Assembly: GCA_030549775.1 (NCBI GenBank)
Contig: CM060174.1
Coordinates: 6,329,391 to 6,393,390 of the forward strand
Direction of reading: 5' to 3'
DNA: 64,000 nt
Source of the DNA: Tamarix chinensis
Lineage: Eukaryota > Streptophyta > Magnoliopsida > Caryophyllales > Tamaricaceae
A program made the position numbers and the translations under genes. The notes under the pieces are model-generated. The model did not search any database. It worked only from the letters and a program-made list of their open reading frames with translations, and had not been told where the DNA came from. Below, piece by piece: positions 1 to 11,201 of the stretch. Each line of letters starts with the position of its first letter. Within the stretch, counting starts at the first letter, position 1.

Positions 1-528
1 GCAACATTCACTTCAAGAGAATTCACTCTTAAATAGGAAAACTTTACTTAGCACAGGACTTTAAACACTCACAAAGGAACATACAAAAGAGATTGAGAGA
101 ATGAGAGCTTTATTGAGAGAATTCTTAAGAGCTTCCAACTTGTGGATGGTGGAAATGAGACCTCTCTTATACCTATTTATACTTGAGGTCTCCTCCTCCC
201 TCCATCCTTAAGAACATTCAAGAGTAGGCTAGACTATTATTCTTCTAGAATATTCCATTGGAATACACTAGGCTAATTTATAGTGTTTCATATAAGTGTG
301 TACAAAAAAGGAAGGTTTTAGAGATATCCCTTCTAGAACCTTCAAGACAAGTGTACCAGTCTCCTACATCTTCTATATGTTTCTAGACATATCCACATTA
401 TTTTAGAATGTTGTAGAATATTGTGAAAAAATAAAGATGCTCAAAGTAGGCCATGATAACACACCAATGTTTCTCCACAAGGAAACTTCATGTGTGGTAC
501 TACTAGTACTAGTATTGACTATGTAACA
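1..528. mobile_element. LTR-like fragment with heat-shock-element motifs
   Basis: The segment has no ORF of interest. It contains repeated CTAGAA words, a run like those of retrotransposon leaders (CTATTTATACTTGAGG near 170-185), and an end in GTAACA at 523-528. It resembles 23917-24392 in layout and in shared words such as TCTAGAACCTTC, and that copy also ends in GTAACA, so I infer one LTR family. Two perfect three-unit heat-shock elements (TTCnnGAAnnTTC) are present at 243-255 and 331-343. The left end is cut by the window edge and no internal retrotransposon domain adjoins it. It could be a solo LTR or a fragment. The family is not recognised. Confidence 0.45.
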
Positions 529-544
529 ACCCCTTCCTTTTTTC

Positions 545-1337
545 CTTCTTTTTTGATAAATTCATTAAGGAAACATCAACCAAAGCAAGCAATTACATAT
601 ACCACCAAAAGTTGATTAGAGAATAGGAAAGAGCAAGACTAAGCAATTGTAGACACCACCCGACACTAGCATTGTAGGTAAAACTACACAGATATATCAT
701 ATGTCTGAAAACCAAACAAAACCCCTCAAGCCTAGGTATATCCACAACAAACAAGTAGTATGTTACAACAAAACCATTAGAACATCTAGTACAACTAGAA
801 GCTAGTAGCACCACCACTGCCTTTGTAGGATCCTAAGACAATGCAAACAAACATTACAACAGACAGGAGTAGTTCTAGGGAATAAATTCTCCACTACTTC
901 TAGAACCGGGAGACTAACCATACCACCAAGGCTATACTTGGACAGCCTTCACCTTTTTTCTCTTCTCCTATTTGTCCTTTTTCCAAGGAAAAAGGGAAAG
1001 TAGGACACCATGCTTTAAAACATCCTAGGGGCTCAAATTATCATCATATTAGGGTTATTTCCTTCCCCTGAAATTAAAGCTAAAATGATGGGCAAATATG
1101 CAATCACGCAACCTCACATTTATATCCCATGTAAGGAAAAAAAGAGAGGATATATAGCTAATTACATTAGCTTTCAACATCTGAGCCAACATGAGGATTC
1201 ATCTACACAGTGCCAAAAGAGTCCCCCCCACACATAATCCACAAACATAAGTTGTTCAAAGGGAGTATCTTTCAGGGGAGGGGAATGAAGGGGTGGTGTT
1301 CACGAAGAAGGGAATGAAGTTCTAAGGTTTGAAGCAA
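545..1337 (-). other. 3' flank of MED25 copy A, including a LINE-tail-like segment
   Basis: This stretch aligns with 19397-20233, the 3' flank of the full MED25 copy, so the duplication includes DNA beyond the stop codon. Shared words include the segment starting TTTGATAA near 551 and 19398, and CTCCACTACTTC near 890 and 19793. Read on the minus strand, the part at about 551-840 looks like the 3' tail of a plant LINE (pyrimidine-rich coding-like text ending near TTCATTAAGG), which I infer with low confidence. The part next to 1338 would be the former 3' UTR. No intact gene is visible. Confidence 0.5.
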
Positions 1338-4300
1338 CTAGTTCATAAAACCTCCTTTCGACATACTTTGTGACCCTTGAGATGGAATTTGTTCATGGGA
1401 AGTCAATTGTGGGCTTCCTGGACCTTGTACATAAGCTTGACCCATTCTAGCTTCAACTATTTGTTGTGGTTGACACTGTTGTTGCAGCTGTGAGAGTTGT
1501 GGTTGTTGCATCTGAGGCAGATGTTGCCGCTCTTGCTGCAATTGAGACAGTTGTTGCTGCTGCCAAATTGGAAGATGTTGTTGCATCTGAGGAAGCTGCT
1601 GCTGCTGTTGAAGCTTATGAATATGTGGTTGTTGTTGCTGGAGATGTTGAAGAGGTGGTTGTTGCTGCTGTTGCTGAAGTTGTTGCAGTTGTTGCAGTTG
1701 TTGCTGCAGTTCCTGCATTTGTTGCTGCAGTTGCTGAAGCAGTTGGAGCTGAGGAGGTTGTTGCTGTTGTTGCATTCGCTGATTATGTTGATGTTGTTGA
1801 TGACTTGATAGATGAAGGTTGAACAAAACCATATTATGATTTCAGAACAGACTAAGAAAATTATTCGATTGAAACACATGCTTGAAAAAACATTGTTTAA
1901 CTAACATTAGAAAGTGAAGAAGTTGCTGTTGATGACTTGATATACGCGGGATGAACAAAGCCACATCCTGATTTTAGAACAGAATAGGAAAAATTATTAG
2001 ATTGAAACACATGCTTGAAAAAACATCTTTTAACTAACATCAGACACGGATGAACCCCATACTCAACTCTACGTCAGATTAGAACTCTAAGAAAATTAGC
2101 AACGACAGTTTTGTCCAGTAAATACATCCATTTGAAAAGAATAGACACATCTTTGATTCTGAAGAACGAAAAAAAAAGGAGAGATCCTACCCATTACCTA
2201 TCCATTAACATCACAATCCAAAACGTTCAACGCTACTAAACTAATAATCATTTTGTTGCTAGACAGAATCAAAATGTATTGGTTTCCATAAATATTATGG
2301 CAATGAATGAGCTACTGTCAATTTAGGAAACACAGTTAAAGTGAATATATATAGAAGAAACATAAAAGACAATGAAACATACCCCAGGAAAAAGCAATCC
2401 AATCAAGCGGCAAGCTTTGTCGGAAACCGATAACTGCAATGTCTGAGATGGTAACTGAATAACAGCAGACTGAAAATTGAGTTGATTAACTAAAATTAGT
2501 AGGTGCCCAAGCCTTGCAACTTGTATACAATTATAATCACTTATAAATCTATACGCATGAGCTGAATATTTCTTCATTCTGGAATGTGAATCCATGACTC
2601 TGCCTTACTTCTGACCTGTAATTACTAGATTTTGAGATTACTCGGAGAGAGCCTTCCAATGTCTAGTTTATGGAGGCTCATGTGATGAATAATCTTTGGG
2701 ACAGGCCTATTAGAACATGGACAATTCTGTAGGAAATATCAAAAAGTACATCGAAGACGCCTATAAAAAGCCGATGCCAGGAACAAGGAAAATTACAACC
2801 CTTATAACACACTAAAGAGAATAACCGCTGAGAACAATCATTGAAGTAAGTCAGGGCAAACATATAATTATCCCAATAATATATCTGTAGATATCCCTTT
2901 TCCAGTAATTGAACAGATTATCCTTGAGAACATGCATATCTAATACCCAACCAACAGAAACAAAAATCAATAAATAAGTCCACATCAACAAAGATAGAAA
3001 AACACAGAAATATAATGCCTGATCTCTTCAGCTGTAGACTCCAGAGGAGTAAAACTGTTCTATTTACAGCTGGTAACGGCAGACAGTAGATTTCTTAGAA
3101 TTCCAGTTAAATAATAGAATGAACAAAGAGTTCATGAGAGTGTTAATTCTTCTTCAAATAGGATTTTGACAAAACAGACTGGGGGAGGGTGTGAAGGAAG
3201 GAAGCATGGCCTTCAGCCTAATTCGGTAAAACTTGAAGAGAAGACGGAATGGAACAAGTTTGAAAAGCTAAGCATAAACCAGAAATAGTATGTCCAACAA
3301 ACGAGTTTCCAACAACTTACAAAGTTTTTCTCTAGCAGCTGCTGCAAAAAACTGTGTTGATTCGTAGCCCTAAACACCAAAAAATCTGCTTTGCCAACAT
3401 ATTGCCTGATAGAAAGGTGAAAATACCAGTTGGCAATATTGACACAGAATGCAAAGCTATATAAAGATCAAATGTGAGATGCCTGATGAGCAGATGGAAA
3501 ATCACAAGATATTTATGATCACAGGAAACTGTCATAGAAAGAGTTTCTTTCAAAGGAAGGCTTCTGCGTGACAATCCTAGTTGCAATAAAGTTGGGTGAA
3601 GATGGATATACACATCTGATGTAAAATGCAAGTGATCAAGTTTTCAAAGTAGAACAAAAATGCATGCAGTCTAGCATCATCTAAATTTTAGGATATTCAG
3701 CACACCTATGCATACTGACATAATATAGCAGTGAAAAAAAATTATGAGATTATCAATCTAGAAAGTTTATGAAGGCTTGTGTGACAAATTGTGATCAGCA
3801 TCTAACCAAGCTAGCCTTAGATGCCTAGCATTGGAGATACATTTTCTGATGCCATAAACAGATTCCATCTACAAAATCTATACATTGAAGATGTGAGAAA
3901 CGTTACTTGTCAATCATGCGATCCTGAGATAAAAGATGGACTATCTGCATACTTTGTGGCCAATTTTCTGCCAGGCTGAAAAAGTAAAAAGAATGTCAAC
4001 AGAGAATTATGAACAATGAGCACAATCCCAGCTCCACTAGGCACTATGTCCAATGGCAGAAGCAACAACAAACTAAATTCACGGGGTCCACCAATAGTGC
4101 TGTACCGGTACAGGGACAGAGATGGGAAAGGGGACAGGGAGAAACTGAGGCAGTCATTTAAAATATATATTTGTGTACAATTTAGAAAAATGAGGATGAG
4201 AAAAAGAAAATGGAAAAATGTATCTAGAACAAGGACATTGGGTCAAACACCCCCGAAAGCATAGATATCAAACTGCTGAAACAGTATTCAGTCACTTGGC

Positions 4301-6658
4301 GGCACAAAATAATAAGAGAAAATTATTCTATGTGATCTACCGTTCTTTTCTATTCTGTTTTATGAGTATATACAATTTATTGGTAATCCAAAACCATGTC
4401 AAATTTTATCCAATAGATTGATAACGAGGTCCATCAACAACCTTGCCTGTTCATCTATTTCTTCCTAAAATTCTGATAAACAGCTATGATGTTGTTTATT
4501 TCGTGAACCTCATGTATTAAGGCTACAACATTCAAACACTGCCATGGATTCATATGTAAGTAGCACATCCAGACCATACATCTGGTTAAAATTCAGAGAT
4601 AAAGAAGTTACAGCATCAATATTTCCAGAAGTATAACGCCAGATGAACTACAACAACCAAGTGCGCACAACAAACAATTTTGTCAAGACATGCTCCAGCA
4701 TTTATAATTATAACTACGTGAATAGAAGTTCGCATGAATTCTTCTTACAGTCCAACAATTGAAAAGAAAACCAAGTCCTAAGTCGTTAATAAGGTCAGTT
4801 ACTATCCTCCATGGGATTGGATGGATACCATTTTTCCAATGACAACAAAATAAGCTATAATATTATGCTCACATTTCTACAAACAAGAACAATTCATTTT
4901 CATAATAACTACAGAAACAGTGAAGGTTCCACAACTAACCTCTCTGACGATGATGAATTTCCGTATCCCTGCCGAAAAAATTATGTGCTTAATGCATACA
5001 ACCACTTGACTCACTAGTAGAATACGGAAGTTCTATTTTCGGACAAAAGATCACATCTATTCTTGAAATCAACAAATGCATTGCAAATCAGCAACAATAA
5101 AAATATGAGTCAATTACAGATTAAGTTCATTTAGATTTTTATTTTTCTAATTAGGTTAATCACATTTTTTTTGTATCAATTAGGTAAGTTCTTATTTTAA
5201 TTTTCCTACTATACCCTTTTTTAATTAGTCTGCAATCTAATTTTAAGAAAAATTACTTGATCTTAATTTGAGTAAAATCATGTAAAGATTGGGTATAATT
5301 GGAAAGTTCAATTTAAACACTGAACAAATTGATACAAAAATAAAATAAAATGTGATTGACCTAATTGAAAAAACCAAAGTTTAATTGAACCTAATCTATA
5401 ATTTGTTATAAAAATATCCTCTGCTAGATATCTGAGAACTTACTTCCAATCTCGTAATAAAGACAGGCTGACCCTGCCTCTCTCCAGATAAATTGCCCTG
5501 TGATACATCATCCAGAAGTATTTAGAAATTGCATTAACATTTTACATGCTACCAGAAACAACCAACAATGTATCTTTCCTAGATTAAGACCTTGAACCTC
5601 GAGAGAAAAACAGTTTTGCTTGTCTATCTTTACAATATCATAAATATGGCTGACACTTCCTATACAGGCTAATAAGGAGTACCGAATGGATCTAAAGCCC
5701 CTTTTAGTATTTGGTATCTCAACATCCAGATTTTGGCAAGAGTGAGATTTCTTTTAATCAACAAAAAGGAATGTGTAGCACTTGTCACAAAGAACAAGGA
5801 CAAAAGACGAAAAGGTTGCTAGATACAGTTTTGCATAATGTAATGGAGAAAATAGTAAGGGCAATATCATGAACATCATGCTAACCTTGAAGGGACAGAG
5901 TCATTAATCCTCATGCTTCCTTTTTCTTTCTTTACGAATTATGGTTTAGGGGAGGGAAGCATGGGAGAAAACCCGCTTGAACCCTGTTTTCTAGCCTTAA
6001 ATTATTGACCAAAATTTGGCAGTAGTAACCTATATTTCAGTGAGCTAAGCATAGAAATGCCACATTAGGCTGAGCACCTCTTTAAGTCAACAACTGCATA
6101 ATGCTTGTGACAAGGAAAATGAGTGAAATCACCTCCAATTGTATGCTAGATCAATGTAAATGACTAGAATATAGGAGGCATTTCAACTCAGTAAATACAT
6201 ATCCAGCTGAAAAGTGGAAAGTGACTGCTATAAAGATTAAATCACTTGTGAATCTGCAGTTCCAATTCCAAGAAAGGTTCAAAGTGATACAACTTACCTC
6301 CCAGACTTTGACATATGCCGACTGCTGTGGGGCCTGTTGCATGGACATATCATCAGCTGAATTGCTCACAGAAGCAGGCTGCATGACTGTTTGCATCGTT
6401 TGAAACATTCCTGGAGTAGGAATCATAGTGTCGGTATTGGATGATGCACTGGGGTTGGTCATAATATCTGGATTTAAGCCAGTCCCACTTTGTGTCATGG
6501 GTGGAACATATCCTTGACTTGATACAGACCAAACCATATTACCACTTCCTGAAAGATTACTCAATTGCTGTGGGATAGCTATGCTAGAATATCCAGGCAC
6601 ATTAGAAGGTCCGGCAGTAAATGAACTTGCAGCTGGGTTCTGCATAGGCTGTGAAGTT
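1338..6658 (-). pseudogene. MED25: MED25 copy A, 5'-truncated duplicate of the Mediator subunit 25 gene
   Basis: Seven exons match those of the full copy with identical lengths: 6298-6658 (truncated part of exon 9), 5444-5497, 4940-4968, 3907-3975, 3321-3405, 2383-2469 and the terminal exon 1338-1835. They encode, in order, the end of the linker ending YVKVWE, GNLSGERQGQPVFITRLE, GYGNSSSSE, the LAENWPQSMQIVHLL segment, RQYVGKADFLVF, SAVIQLPSQT and a Q-rich tail. All remain open, but the von Willebrand domain and 5' exons are missing: homology stops abruptly at 6658, mid-exon. The acceptor before the last exon is lost (AG in copy B, AT here). MVVFKPQ has become MVLFNLH, and MNQHG has become TNQHS. 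It is probably not functional. A transcript from an unrelated upstream promoter cannot be excluded. Confidence 0.85.
5107..5407. mobile_element. Mutator-type MITE in an intron of MED25 copy A
   Basis: This 301-bp insertion is absent from the matching intron of copy B (near 32037-32050). It is flanked by a perfect 10-bp direct repeat ATAAAAATAT at 5097-5106 and 5408-5417. The two ends are long inverted repeats of about 70 bp: the left end reads GAGTCAATTACAGATTAAG and the right end, reverse-complemented, reads AACAAATTATAGATTAGG, with similarity continuing through TTAGGTTAATCACA and GTATCAATT. Long terminal inverted repeats with a 9-11 bp target duplication are typical of the Mutator superfamily. 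It has no coding capacity, so it is non-autonomous. Confidence 0.85.
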
Positions 6659-8196
6659 ATGCATATGCATATTAAAAGGCAACCAACTAATTAACTCCAA
6701 TCCATTAATTAAGAAAAAAAAAAACTGCACATCTCAACTTAATGTCAGCTTGGTTTGGGGTGAATGGGGTCGAATGACCTCCACTCACCTCGTTTGGATA
6801 CGTTATTTAAAAGTTTCGTTTGGATTATTTCATTCATCTTGATCTACTCCATTCACCCCGTTTTTATTAGAGGAAAAGGCAAAATATTAAATGGCATAAC
6901 ATTTGTTCGTCCTCATTCACCCCATCCAAACAGAATGAAAATAACTTTTAATTGGGTTATGTTAATGTCTAAACAACATTTCAAAACATTTGACCGATTT
7001 TCCTTCGCTCTGCCCTCATCGCCATCCAAAAAACGAACCATTTCGGTTCACAAGAGTCAACTAAATACACCACCAAAAAATATAAAGCGAAAGCATAAGT
7101 AAACAAAGAGTAATCTAAAATTTATGCACAACGATAAAAATTAATATTATTAAAATATAAAATTACACAAATTAACTAAATACATACAACGGATTTGCGG
7201 TGGACAGAGTGGGGGAGATGGAGTGCCAAACCAGTTCTAGCGGTGGCTGATGCTCTGCTACAGACAATCAGTCAGGTGAGATGTGGAGTTGGGATGAAGA
7301 TTCAGAGGGAAGAATTCAGGAGGTCGGGATGCTACAGGTATTTCAACGATGAGGTTGAAGAAAAGGAGAGAGAAAAGGGCGACATTTATACTTTATGTTT
7401 TAACGTCATGGATGGAAAAACGAGGAAAAGTGCTTCATTAGTTTAAAACATGAGACCAGCTTTAGTTAACAGCACGTAAATGGGGAAGATTTAGGGAGAC
7501 TATATCTATATTTTTATCCATATTTAAAAAAAAAATTATATTTAAGTTTGTATTTGTATTTAAATAAATATTTACTAACACATTTATATTTAAATATGTC
7601 ATATATATATATATATTATCCAATAAATAAATAATTTATCCATTAATAAATATTATCTAACGAGTAAATCTATTCAACATTAAATTAAATAATAATTTTA
7701 ATATTATATTATATTTATTTTAAAATAAAAAATAAGATAGTAATTATTTATCGAATAATCAGGTACGAGTATAGATACCTCTTATCTATATTTGTATCCG
7801 AACTTGATAGATATTTTCTTTTATCATCCATTTTAGTATTCATATCTATTTAATTATCTATAGGATAAAATTCGTCAAATTTTAAATAAAATCTGTTACG
7901 TTTACATTCCTAACAAGTCCATTAAAACCAACCAAACTTAAGTCACATTTTGATAAAAGGGTCAGTAATTTTTATTTTATTTTATAATATATACCTGTTT
8001 TTATAACTTTAATTTAGTGTTACCAAATTAACTATCTTCCAGCTTCATTAATATATCTTACAACAATAAAAGTATTCAAGCTTTAATTTAAACATTTTGA
8101 TCATTTTAGACATACTTTAATACTTCTTAATTTTTTTTGTGTTTATGAGTCCTGCTTGACCACACTCAATGTCACACAAATTACACGAGCTACAAG
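6659..8196. other. AT-rich spacer to the right of MED25 copy A
   Basis: There is no supported gene. A fold-back at about 6750-6932 has left text TGGTTTGGGGTGAATGGGG and right text whose reverse complement is TGTTTGGATGGGGTGAATGAGG. It may be a small MITE, but I could not find a target duplication. From 7490 to 8150 the DNA is very AT-rich, with a short TA run near 7603-7617. Short ORFs here look random. Confidence 0.4.
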
Positions 8197-8895
8197 TAGG
8201 GGTGTGCATTGTCGGATATTCGTATTCGAACGGATATTTTTTTTGGATATCCGATCCGACCGAATATTCGATATCCCATATCCGAATCCGCATCCAAATA
8301 CACGGGATATCCGAAATATCGGATCGGATTTCGGATATATCCGATTATTGAAAAAAAATATCCGATTAGTAAATTTACATATATAATCTATAACTAAATT
8401 TTTTTTTCTACATAAACATTTGTTTAATTATTCAGCTTGCATACAAAAAGATAAAATACATGATTAATCATATCCACAAAAATTAGTGATTAAGATTTGT
8501 GAACAATGACGCTCTAGAACCGTGGAACGACCTAAGTTAAGAGACTAAAAAAATTTAGGAGTTTTTTTTCTAGTCTGGGTGCTTGCGTGTGTGTAGGCCG
8601 TGACTTATTTGACTGTTTGTAGAGAGTTGATGTTTATTTTAGACTTTAGTTTAGTAAATTATTTTTGGACTTATGTACTATAGTAAATAAAATGATTCAA
8701 ACTTGAAGATTGAAAGAAAAAAAATCAGATTATAAATTAAATTATGCCTAAATATAACTAGTTTATTCTTAAAACCGAAATTTTTTACGAATCGGATTAT
8801 CCACTAAAAAATCGGATCGGATATCTAAAATTTCAGATCGATTTTTTTGGATATCGGATCGATTTTTCGGATCCCAATTTTTCTGCACAACCCTA
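8197..8895. mobile_element. Non-autonomous hAT-type transposon
   Basis: The 699-bp element is bounded by a perfect 8-bp target duplication GCTACAAG at 8189-8196 and 8896-8903. Its terminal inverted repeats are TAGGGGTGTGCA at the left and TAGGGTTGTGCA (reverse complement of the right end). Both subterminal regions are packed with TCGGATATCCGA-like words on both strands, as expected for transposase-binding sites of hAT elements. The interior is AT-rich without a transposase. The 8-bp duplication, the TAGGG ends and the subterminal motif clusters together give a firm superfamily call. Confidence 0.87.
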
Positions 8896-9206
8896 GCTAC
8901 AAGCGTATTTTACCTACTTGTTTGATTATTTTCCTTATATATTATTTAAATAATTGTATGATTAATTGATAAATACATGATATTTTGGTAAGATGTTTAG
9001 ATAAATTTAATTTAAAATCTTTAATTAGGGAATTTATAACTTAAGATAAAATTTAATTTTTATTTTAAGTGCATTAATTATAGCTAATAAAATATGTAAA
9101 AATTATTATTATTATTATTATAAATATACAGGGATGCCATAAAAACAAAATTCTGGCTCCGTTATTGAGTTCAAATGGCTCGTGTATTCTTAATTAGCTT
9201 TGTCCC
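8896..9206. other. AT-rich spacer
   Basis: Apart from the target-site copy at the left edge and a short ATT run near 9103-9120, I see nothing recognisable. The last 40 bases may be a decayed extension of the neighbouring MED25 shard. Confidence 0.4.
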
Positions 9207-9347
9207 TAGCTGCATGACTCGTTGCGTTGGTAGAGACATCCCTGGGTGGGAATCACATTGCCAATATTGGTGATGCATCCTGATGCATTGAGGTTGGTCG
9301 TAATATTTGGGCTATAAGCGAGTCCAACTTCGCGTCGTGGGAGATAT
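9207..9347 (-). pseudogene. MED25: Shard of MED25 exon 9 (third copy)
   Basis: About 140 bp match copy B at roughly 34497-34632, within exon 9. Shared words include CATCCCTGG, GTGGGAATCA, CCTGATGCA and GAGGTTGGTC. It carries the CCTGATGCA segment that copy B has and copy A lacks, so it is closer to B. The reading frame is lost through several changes. The flanks do not continue the gene on either side. It is therefore a relic, either of another duplication or of capture by a mobile element. Orientation is the same as copies A and B. Confidence 0.8.
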
Positions 9348-9350
9348 TAG

Positions 9351-9722
9351 GGATTTAAATTGGGATGGATATTTAAAATTTATTAAAATTTATTTGATAG
9401 ATATATAAATAAATAAATATAAATATAAAAAAAAGAAAAAAATATTTATTAGATTTAAGTATGAATAAAAGTATAAGATTTTTAAATTTATATCTGCTAC
9501 TATATTCATATCTAGGTCTATTTATATAATAAGAAATTTATTTTATATCTTCTATTTATTTAATTCTCAATATATTTTTAATGCTAAATATAGAAATATA
9601 ATTAAATTATAACAATCTAAGTATTTAATTTTAATATTAAATAATGTTTATTTAAAATCAAATAGATATAAATAAATAAATATAGATGTAAATATAACAA
9701 TGAAAGAAATATAAAAATATTC

Positions 9723-9762
<40 letters not shown>
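9351..9762. repeat. AT-rich stretch ending in a TA microsatellite
   Basis: The sequence is dominated by A, T and AAATA-type words and carries no gene. It ends in an uninterrupted alternating TA run at about 9725-9762 that abuts the left terminus of the Mutator-like element and supplies its presumed target site. Confidence 0.7.
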
Positions 9763-9765
<3 letters not shown>

Positions 9766-9867
9766 ACAGTATCATATACGAACTTTTTTACTGTACAAAT
9801 GTAGAAACCATTTGTATCCGTTGGATCAAAAATATATGGACCGTTGATCTAATATACAAAAGTCGTG

Positions 9868-10335
9868 AGTCCCGTGCGCTCCCTTTCTCCCGTCTCTCTG
9901 GTTCGTTCGTGCCGTTCCCGAGCCCACCTTCTTCCCCCTGCTTGTGTTTCTACTGTTCGTCGATCGTCGATACTCACTGCGTTGTCTGCCTCGCTCTCTC
10001 CGGTCGCCGTCACTTGCTCTCCTTCGCCAGATTTAGCTCTGCACATCTCCATCGCCGTCGATCTATCACTCGGAGCCGCGTCTCGACATCTCCGTTCCTC
10101 CTCTCTTTATCCATCAAAATCTCTCCCTGTCCATCGCCAGTTGTCGATGTGCATAAATTCATCATTCCTTCTCCATCCGCATCTCTCTTTCGCTTCCTTC
10201 CATTGTCTTCGAAGTGCCTTGCCTTTTCTCTCTATGCTGCCTATATCTGTGCGTCACTGTCCTGTCTCCATTGTCGTGCGAAGAAATTTCGCGTTGTGTG
10301 CGAACAGATCTGGTAGACAACGACAATTGCGGTAA
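9868..10335 (+). other. GC-rich, pyrimidine-rich insert resembling a captured 5' exon
   Basis: Base composition changes sharply from AT-rich to C/T-rich with many CG dinucleotides, such as CGTCGATCGTCGATACTC near 9958. Three overlapping frames stay open, which is what low-complexity pyrimidine DNA gives, so I do not call a protein. A plausible donor GCG-GTAAGCG occurs at about 10330, followed by T-rich intron-like sequence. This resembles the 5' UTR and first exon of a housekeeping gene taken up by the surrounding element. The donor gene is not recognised. Confidence 0.45.
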
Positions 10336-11201
10336 GCGAATTTCTTGTTTTTGTGCCGGTGTTCATTTTTGTTTTCTGCTTGTTCCATCGATGTGCAGCA
10401 GCAAAGGGATGGGTTGACCTTCAGCTGGATTCGACATGGATCAGCAGATTAAGATTTGTGAATTTTGATTCTGTTTTTTTGGTTCTTATATGTTTTTTGT
10501 AATCAATTTTTTGATGGCAATGTTGATACTCTAGATTCTCTGTGTCGGGAATGTTGTATTCTGTTGTGGATGGATTAATTATCAATGCTGATTGTTTGGT
10601 GGCTGTAGGTTAGTCTGATTAATCATGTGGATGGATTAATGCTACTGTGATTAGTAATAATGATTGTAATGTTACTGAAATTAGTCTGTAATTAATGAAA
10701 TTTCAGGCTTTGAATCTGGCCTGGAGGATAAGAAAATCATAAGCAAATGCACTGAAGATTTGTGGTGATGGTGGTGTAAGGCAGGGCAGGGGTGCCCTAT
10801 TTTGGGAGAGAGGGTTAGGGAGGTTAGTTTGAGGCAGGCAAATTTTGCAGGTTAGTTTGAGATGGCTGGAACCATTTTTTTTTAAATCCTTACATCAAAT
10901 TGTAACTAATGTCAATTTTTTATATTTGAATGACAGATTTTGGAATGAAAGATTGGAGTTAGATGTAATTTTTTTTTCAACTTCATGAAGGTATTGGTTA
11001 ATGATGATTTTCATTGTATTTTAGATGATAGTGGAAGGTTTCATTTCAAACTTGTGTAAGATTCAATTTAAGGAATTGTCAAATTTCAAATCATGGAGGA
11101 TTTTTTTTTCATTCTCATATTGTATAACTAAATTAATGTATATTTGATTAGTATGTTTTTTTCTTTTGTTGAAACATGCATGCCTTTAGATGGAAATTAG
11201 A

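Noticed and set aside
1466..1822. Plus-strand frames rich in Val/Ala and Leu opposite the MED25 tail
   Set aside because: They are antisense and out-of-frame readings of CAG/CAA triplets. The same happens at 20285-20788.
8156..8397. Three overlapping frames of 60-76 codons rich in Ile, Arg and Asp
   Set aside because: They translate the GGATATCCGATC subterminal repeats of the hAT element and overlap each other in all frames.
9865..10335. A 156-codon open frame in the Mutator-like element
   Set aside because: Three overlapping frames are open and composition explains them. No domain is visible. I kept the stretch only as possible captured exon DNA.
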